A DNA stretch of 64,000 nucleotides from Stomoxys calcitrans (lineage: Eukaryota > Arthropoda > Insecta > Diptera > Muscidae), in NCBI RefSeq assembly GCF_963082655.1, contig NC_081556.1, positions 4,131,265-4,195,264 of the forward strand, in the 5' to 3' direction. Within the stretch, counting starts at the first letter, position 1. Every line of letters begins with the position of its first letter. A model generated the notes under the pieces. That model was not told the origin of the DNA. It ran no database searches and worked only from the letters and a program-made list of their open reading frames with translations. Below, piece by piece: positions 58,579 through 64,000 of the stretch. The translations under genes and the position numbers were made by a program.

Positions 58579-58707
58579 CATGTGACATGAACGTGCATGC
58601 ACGTTGCCAAGAGAACGTGCCCAGCTTATGTGGATGTGATCACACCGAACGACGTGGACGCATTTTCCTGGAATTAGGTGTTAAAGATAATACCTTAACA
58701 GTACTAA
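58579..58707 (+). CDS. Pkc53E: PKC exon: end of C1B and start of the C2 domain
   Basis: Two bases finish the Ala codon begun by exon 2a or 2b. The exon then reads [40 protein letters not shown] and VL. It supplies the last zinc ligands of C1B (C-X4-H-X2-C-X7-C) and the first beta strand of the C2 domain. Acceptor CTTGAACAG, donor GTAAGT, leaving in phase 1. It is constitutive in either splice form. Without exon 2a or 2b the frame here hits TGA at the fourth codon. Confidence 0.95.
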
Positions 58708-59417
58708 GTAAGTATGTGGACAATGGACAATGCATTTGTACTACCCTGACCATCATACCCCCTTTAGTTTAGAGGTCGTGGCATAGCTATGAAGGGAAAA
58801 ATCAAGCATTTAACATGCATCGGTGATTTTAACTATGCGAGGGGAAGTTTGAAAATAACCCTATGAAAAAAGAAAATAATAACAGACAAATGTATGGCTG
58901 TTTGATCTAAAAATATGAGTTTAATCGCGACCCTATCAAAATTGGAAAATTTTTGCAAATTGAATCAATATTTTTATTAAAGGCCATGAAAAGCCCGAGT
59001 TTTGTTTTCTAAACTCGAATATACTTGTAACTTCTTATGGATTAATTCTAAAAACGGAGTTAAATTCATGGCTCTCAAACATTTTTAAATTACATTCAAC
59101 ATGGTCAAAAGTTGAAGCTTTTACTGAAAATCAATGAATAATTCAAAATTTTCGCTGACAACTTCAAAATGCATATTAAGCCTTAAATATGAGTTTAATC
59201 GAGAAATGGAATATAACTCGTTATAAATTTAAAAAATTTAATCTTATCGAAATGGTCAAGTGGGTTTGGTTAGCCCATAACTTAAAATAGTTGTAATTCC
59301 CTAAATATGTGAGATTTTAAGTGGCTCTGCAAAAAAAAATAAAAATTCCATTATAAACATTAAAAAAAAATATGTTAATGAAAATTTCTAGAATTTTAGT
59401 TTCACTCCAACATTTAC
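58708..59417 (+). other. Intron in C2, nothing recognised
   Basis: AT-rich non-coding DNA up to a small MITE. Confidence 0.55.
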
Positions 59418-59511
59418 ACGGGTATTCACTCAACTTAAAGTAGATTGGAAATAGGTCTTATTGACATAAAAATCTATTTTAAGTTTTCCTTAAGTTTTGT
59501 GAATGCGGCCA
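59418..59511. mobile_element. Foldback MITE with GGCCGCATTCAC-type termini, copy 2
   Basis: ACGGGTATTCACTCAACTTA at the left faces TTAAGTTTTGTGAATGCGGC at the right, with an inner AAATAGGTCTTATTGACATA/AAAAATCTATTTT pair. Related to 29141-29260 but with one end altered. Confidence 0.8.
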
Positions 59512-60065
59512 TTAAACTTCATAGAGAAACAAACAATAATAAATTTTAAATTATTCTTTTAAAGTAAATTTTCTTGTAAATGTTCCCTAGCTAAGGCCAC
59601 AACCACATAATTTTGTTCTACTACTTTTACACATGCCCTCGTTTGTATAAAATCTACACAATCAGCAGTTTTGCCAACGAATTTGCAACTAACCGAGCAT
59701 ATACTTATGCTCCATTACATTTTAAATTAGCTTTTAAGAACATTTGATACTAGCAATTTAAGTCTTCAATATATGTGCAAAAGCAACCCCCAAAGTTACA
59801 ACCCCCCAAAAACCATCTAGTACTCATAATGGCATGTAACACCCCATTCATTTATAGATAATGACACAGAAATGTCTTTTAGATAGAAAGAAAAATGATG
59901 CTAAAAATATTCTAATGGAGCATAGAACAAATAATAATGGCAAATAATTCTTTTTATAGCAAAAGAACACCCTGAAAACTTAAAAAAAGGGAGAAAAACT
60001 TTTTACATATTTAATTTTTCTGATATAATTTTCTTTCATTGTATTCCTTGTTATTCTTTTTATAG
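59512..60065 (+). other. Intron in C2, nothing recognised
   Basis: AT-rich, ending in the acceptor TTCTTTTTATAG. Confidence 0.55.
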
Positions 60066-60222
60066 TCAAAGAAGGTCGTAATCTCATTCCAATGGATCCC
60101 AATGGTTTAAGTGATCCTTATGTCAAAGTTAAATTAATTCCCGATGAGCATGAGAAATGCAAAAAGAAGACACGCACCATTAAGGCATGTCTCAATCCAG
60201 TTTGGAATGAAACAATCACTTA
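60066..60222 (+). CDS. Pkc53E: PKC exon: Ca2+-binding first half of the C2 domain
   Basis: Reads (I)[40 protein letters not shown] and [11 protein letters not shown]. The two Asp of [10 protein letters not shown] are the first pair of C2 Ca2+ ligands. The lysine-rich KKKTRTIK strand is the polyphosphoinositide-binding cluster of conventional PKC C2 domains. The C2 domain brings the kinase to acidic membranes when Ca2+ rises. Enters and leaves in phases that join the neighbours (ATC Ile at the left, TA|T Tyr at the right). Donor GTAAGT. No defect seen. Confidence 0.96.
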
Positions 60223-60535
60223 GTAAGTACAGCAGAAGCATGCAAAATATGTAAATATGTGTATGTAAAACATATACATACACATTTATATATTCGCAGA
60301 TTGAAATTTCAACAACAAAGTTGAAACAAGTTAACAATGAATTTAAATAAAAACAAATTTCAACTCTTTTGAATTTAATAAAGATGACCCAAATTTGATA
60401 TTTAAGTTTGTAATGGGAATCTTGTAAAGATCTATATCATGAAAGAGCCTCCAAATACACGGTAAAATAAAAATTCAAAAACGAAAAAATGGCTAAATTT
60501 TCGTGAGAATAGTTCCCAGCCGTCTTTTGATATTT

Positions 60536-60568
60536 GTATTACAGTAACAGTTTTTATTGAAGTAAAAG
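60536..60568. repeat. Left arm of a ~32-bp inverted repeat bracketing the transposon nest
   Basis: GTATTACAGTAACAGTTTTT-ATTGAAGTAAAAG is the reverse complement of 63611-63647, apart from a 4-base insertion and two changes. Confidence 0.85.
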
Positions 60569-60711
60569 GTTATGGCCCAGGCAGCTTTTAAATAATAATC
60601 AAGGAAAATATCTGGAAAATTATTTGAAAAAAAAAGATATAAAAATACAATGTATTTTTCGAAAAATTTGAAGCTTTTGACGATGTAAAATAGGAAAATG
60701 CGAGACATTCA

Positions 60712-60743
60712 GGATTACCACTAGGATTCCTTAGTGGTAATCC
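60712..60743. repeat. 12-bp perfect hairpin
   Basis: GGATTACCACTA and TAGTGGTAATCC flank the 8-base loop GGATTCCT. Confidence 0.95.
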
Positions 60744-60844
60744 AAGATGTAATAGAAAGAAGATTATTGAAGCAAGCCCCATTAGCAGAAAATGCCACAG
60801 CAAAAAGAAAAAATGACAATAGTTACGCAAAATTTTTGAATGCT

Positions 60845-62095
60845 ATCCGAAGCTATTAGAGAAAATTTTGACTGACACTATTTCACATCAAGTCTCTTCT
60901 ATATTGTCTCCCTACCAACATGGGTTCCGAAAATCGAAATCGACAATAACAAATATTTTAGAATTTACTGCCAAACAGATACTATATATACCGATTTTAG
61001 TAAAGCATTTGATAAAGTCAACAACAATCTTATTATCTTATTGGTTTCAGTCCCTCTTTACTAAAGTTGATCACATCATATATGGCTGGACGTACTCAAA
61101 GAGTTAAATTGGTACTGCAGTTTCCAAATCAATTGTTGTCTCTTCAGGTTTTCCACTGGGTAGTCATCTTGGCCCTGTGCTGTTTTGTTTGTTCACAAAC
61201 GATCTCCCTTTTACTTTAAAGCACTCGAATATTTTGATGTATGCAGATGATGTAAAGATCTTCGGATCGACGAAAGATTCTGATGAACAGTTAACTTCAG
61301 TATGACCTTGATACTCTTTGCGAATAGTGCAACCAGAACTTTATGGAACTAAACATTTCCAAGTGCAAACACATATCATTTCCAAGAATAACCTCTCTTA
61401 AAACTAGCTACTTTTTGGGTTCCAATCAACTTGAAGTAGTCTATGGCTTTAAAGACCTTGGATTTCTTCTAGACCAACGCTTAAACTTCCGTCTACACAT
61501 CTCAATGGTTGTAAGCAAAGCACATGATGCTCTTGGCTTCATGAAACGCTGAAGTAAAGAAACTTATATATTGGGTTGCCCAAAAAGTAAATGCGGATTT
61601 TTCATATAGTCGGCGTTGACAAATTTTTTCACAGCTTGTGACTCTGTAATTGCATTCTTTCTTCTGTCAGTTATCAGCTGTTACTTTTAGCTTGCTTTAG
61701 AAAAAAAGTTTAAAAAAATTATATTTGATTAAAGTTCATTCTAAGTTTTATTAAAAATGAATTTACTTTCTTTTAAAAAATCCGTAATTACTTTTTGGGC
61801 AACCCAATATATAGTCAGAACTTATATATGTCGCTAGTCAGAATTACACTCGAGCACGGTTCAGTGGTATGGGATCCGTACAACAATATTCATTCTGATT
61901 TAATAGAATCGGTTCAAAAACAAATTTTGTTTCTGTCGAAATGGATGGGACAGAAGTTCATTACCTTCGTATGAGTACCGATTAAATCTTATTATCAGAC
62001 CTACCAAATATTTTAAACTTTGGAAAATTTCTTATTATAAAACCAAATATGCAAATAATGATCCTTTTCGGCACCTATCTATAGACTTAAATTAA
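60845..62095 (+). mobile_element. Dead LINE reverse transcriptase, interrupted by a MITE
   Basis: Broken frames give SPYQHGFRKSKSTITNILEF, TDFSKAFDKVNNNLI, GSHLGPVLFCLFTNDLPF and LMYADDVKIF (RT catalytic core). Then come NISKCKHISFPRI and GFKDLGFLLDQRLNFRLHIS, and, after the MITE, SLVRITLEHGSVVWDPYNNI and SDLIESVQKQ. This is a Jockey/CR1-like RT in the gene's sense orientation, with many frameshifts. Confidence 0.85.
61571..61807. mobile_element. Mariner-type MITE (237 bp) with TA target duplication
   Basis: TTGGGTTGCCCAAAAAGTAA at the left end is matched by TTACTTTTTGGGCAACCCAA at the right end, as inverted repeats flanked by TA. The interior is non-coding, so it would depend on a mariner transposase from elsewhere. 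It sits inside the LINE RT and is therefore younger. Confidence 0.95.
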
Positions 62096-62139
62096 AAAAT
62101 CGTTATTGGTAAGTGCAGTTAGTAAAGACATTTAACAGA

Positions 62140-63612
62140 AGATTATAGATCAAGATTCAGACGCATATACTTGGGATGCTTTGAAGTTACAGTTTGAAGT
62201 GCAATCCAAAGATCAGGTTTATAAAATTTGTATTGATTTCTTCCAATTTGATTAGAATCCTATGATGTTTCCATGCACATTGCAAAATTAAAGACTCTTT
62301 GGCTGGAGCTAAATAGTGGACTAAGAGCAAAAAAAGAGAATGTTCTACCTTTATTTACTCCTTGTGTGCAAAATTTTCAAATTTTACCAAGCCAATTTGA
62401 AACATTTAAATCCAGTTAGATGTTGCTATCGATGAATGAAGAAAAGTCTGTCGATGAGATTACTGCCCAGCAGTATATGTTTCAGCGTTATTTTGGAAAA
62501 TCTGAAGATTTAATAGCAAAGAATTCAAGGCTCAAGAAGCCAGACGAAAACAGAAACACAAAGAGGAAATCGGATACGTGTAATTATTGCAAAAAGAGGG
62601 GTCACTGGCTTCGCGACTCTCGAAAATGGATTAATGATGGCAACCGAACAAGTCAAGAAATGGCAAAGCAAATTCAATGATCCACGAAAGTTTGCCATTC
62701 AGGAAAGGAGTGCAGAAAATTGGTTAAATTGTAAAAATCAAAAACCTATGTTACATTAGAGCAGCCGGAAAAGAAAAATTAGAACCCATTGGTAAAGGAA
62801 CAGTTGAAATAAAATCCTTCGTTGCGGGCAAAAATGTGATACTAGATTTGAAACTCGTCTGGTATGTACCAAATATTTCTAGAAATTTGTTTTCAGCTCT
62901 TACGGCACATGATAGGCGGAGGAACAGCCAGTTCAAGTCATCGCCAAAAGATGTGAATTTCTAGTAAATAAAACCCTTGTTAACAGGCGCACGAGAAGTT
63001 GAAACGACATTATACAAAGCTAATGTAAAAGCAATACATCGGAACAGTAATGAGGCTAATGAGGCTAATGCCGCACATGCTGATCATTTGTTATTGCAGT
63101 CATACCATCAACGTTGGGGTCATCAAGACAAAAGACACATGTAAAAATTATTGCAATCAGAACTAATCATAAAGGCAAATATGGAAAACCATTTGTGTAA
63201 GCCTTGTATTTTTTGGAAAGACGCATCGGTTGTCATTTGGAAGAAGAAGTAATGCTAAAACTACGGGAGTATTGGTTTCTGCTGATGTATGTGGACCGTT
63301 TGTTGAATCTTTTGCTAAAAATAAATATCTATTCATATTTAAGGATGTATTTACAAGAATCGTTTCGGCTACTTGCTGCAACATAAATCCAAAATTAAAA
63401 ACGGGTTTAAGATAGTATTAAGTTTAGCAAAATCGCAAGGTCATCCCATTAAGGAGTTGCTAACTGATAATGGAGGGAAATTCGACAATCGTGAAGTTCG
63501 CATTATATTAAACCTACATGGTTTTACGCACAGGCTTACAGCACCATATACCCCGGAAAAAAATGGTAGAAGTGAACGCGAAAATCGAACGGTAGTGAAA
63601 ATGACTCGATCT
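62140..63612 (+). mobile_element. Ty1/copia-type retrotransposon remnant (gag, protease region, integrase)
   Basis: Gag: AYTWDALKLQFEVQSKDQV and, in the frame 62420-62680, a zinc knuckle CNYCKKRGHWLRDS whose last Cys is Ser. Next comes a protease-linker piece, LDLKLVWYVPNISRNLFSAL. The integrase has SYHQRWGHQDKRHM (HHCC), a catalytic Asp in VLVSADVCGPFV, LLTDNGGKFD and PEKNGRSERENR. The last Asp and Glu are 35 residues apart (D-35-E). Stops and frameshifts split every domain, and no LTRs, reverse transcriptase or RNase H are visible. The sequence stops 126 bases before the next PKC exon. Confidence 0.87.
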
Positions 63613-63647
63613 TTTAGTTACTTCAATAAAAACTGTTGCTGTAATAA
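63611..63647. repeat. Right arm of the ~32-bp inverted repeat bracketing the transposon nest
   Basis: CTTTTAGTTACTTCAATAAA-AACTGTTGCTGTAATAA. See the left arm at 60536-60568. Confidence 0.85.
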
Positions 63648-63738
63648 TTTTTACAATTCATTTTGACGTATTTCTTAGATTTTATAAAAACAACATCAAC
63701 ACAAATTATATCTTATTATATATCTCTAACCTAACTAG

Positions 63739-63856
63739 TGAACTGAAGGCAGAGGATAAAGATCGCCGAGTTCTTATAGAAGTCTGGGATTGGGATCGAA
63801 CCTCACGCAACGACTTCATGGGTGCTCTATCATTTGGAATCTCGGAAATTATTAAG
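63739..63856 (+). CDS. Pkc53E: PKC exon: second Ca2+-binding loop of the C2 domain
   Basis: The first base finishes a Tyr codon; the exon then reads [39 protein letters not shown]. The Asp residues of [10 protein letters not shown] are the remaining C2 Ca2+ ligands, all present. Acceptor TAACCTAACTAG is modest; donor GTTTGT is weaker than the others but followed by only a 55-bp intron, as is common in flies. Ends in phase 0. Confidence 0.95.
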
Positions 63857-63911
63857 GTTTGTTTTTCAAATTAGTAGAAAAACGGCTTTTCTACCATAGA
63901 ATTTCTTTTAG

Positions 63912-64000
63912 AATCCTGCCAATGGCTGGTTTAAGCTACTCACCCAAGATGAGGGTGAATATTACAATGTGCCATGTGCTGATGCCACACAAGATCTGCT
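63912..64000 (+). CDS. Pkc53E: PKC exon (partial): end of the C2 domain, runs off the window
   Basis: Reads NPANGWFKLLTQDEGEYYNV PCADATQDL and two further bases at the window end. It closes the C2 domain and begins the hinge that leads to the kinase catalytic domain, which must lie beyond 64000. The acceptor TTCTTTTAG follows a 55-bp intron (63857-63911). Confidence 0.95.

Overview
The window is eukaryotic. It looks like a large-genome higher fly, most likely a calyptrate such as a muscid or calliphorid. The evidence is an insect conventional protein kinase C gene with GT-AG introns, very AT-rich introns, and several generations of nested LINE, SINE, mariner, copia and foldback elements. There is no bacterial gene, CRISPR array or operon. 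The species call is an inference from repeat style and protein similarity.

Only one host gene is visible, on the + strand, and it runs off both ends. Eight coding exons join in frame and spell the end of the C1A domain, all of C1B and most of the C2 domain of a conventional PKC, best matched to Drosophila Pkc53E. The exons are 2596-2627, 3006-3085, 7207-7321 (2a), 34345-34456 (2b), 58579-58707, 60066-60222, 63739-63856 and 63912-64000. The N-terminus and first half of C1A lie upstream, and the kinase domain lies downstream. Exons 2a and 2b are two versions of the same C1B segment, 27 kb apart, with identical phases. Using both, or neither, creates an early stop, so they behave as mutually exclusive exons. 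Both keep every zinc ligand, but 2b changes residues tied to diacylglycerol/phorbol-ester binding (Gln27 to Lys, Tyr22 to His). This is the most interesting biology here.

Layout. 1-1.8 kb is a dead LINE tail. 2.6-3.1 kb holds the C1A exons. 3.36-6.35 kb is an array of a degenerate dyad motif (AAGCATACTTTTAGGCTT-like). Exon 2a is at 7.2 kb. The 27-kb intron from 7.3 to 34.3 kb holds R-A and R-B foldback-like repeats, LINE pieces, SINEs, A-rich DNA, decayed 29-bp arrays and short CGTATG...CATACG hairpins. Exon 2b is at 34.3 kb. The 24-kb intron from 34.5 to 58.6 kb holds a decayed and then a homogeneous 29-bp satellite, a LINE tail, SINEs, a LINE with a long uninterrupted RT frame, a dead mariner, and two possible recursive-splice sites. 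The C1B end and the C2 exons follow at 58.6-64 kb. The 3.5-kb intron between C2 exons is largely filled by a dead LINE, a mariner-type MITE and a dead copia element.

Family names R-A, R-B, X, Y and Z are labels of convenience used only in this annotation. Boundaries of repeats are read by eye and are approximate; exon boundaries are exact to the base as far as splice sites and reading frame allow.
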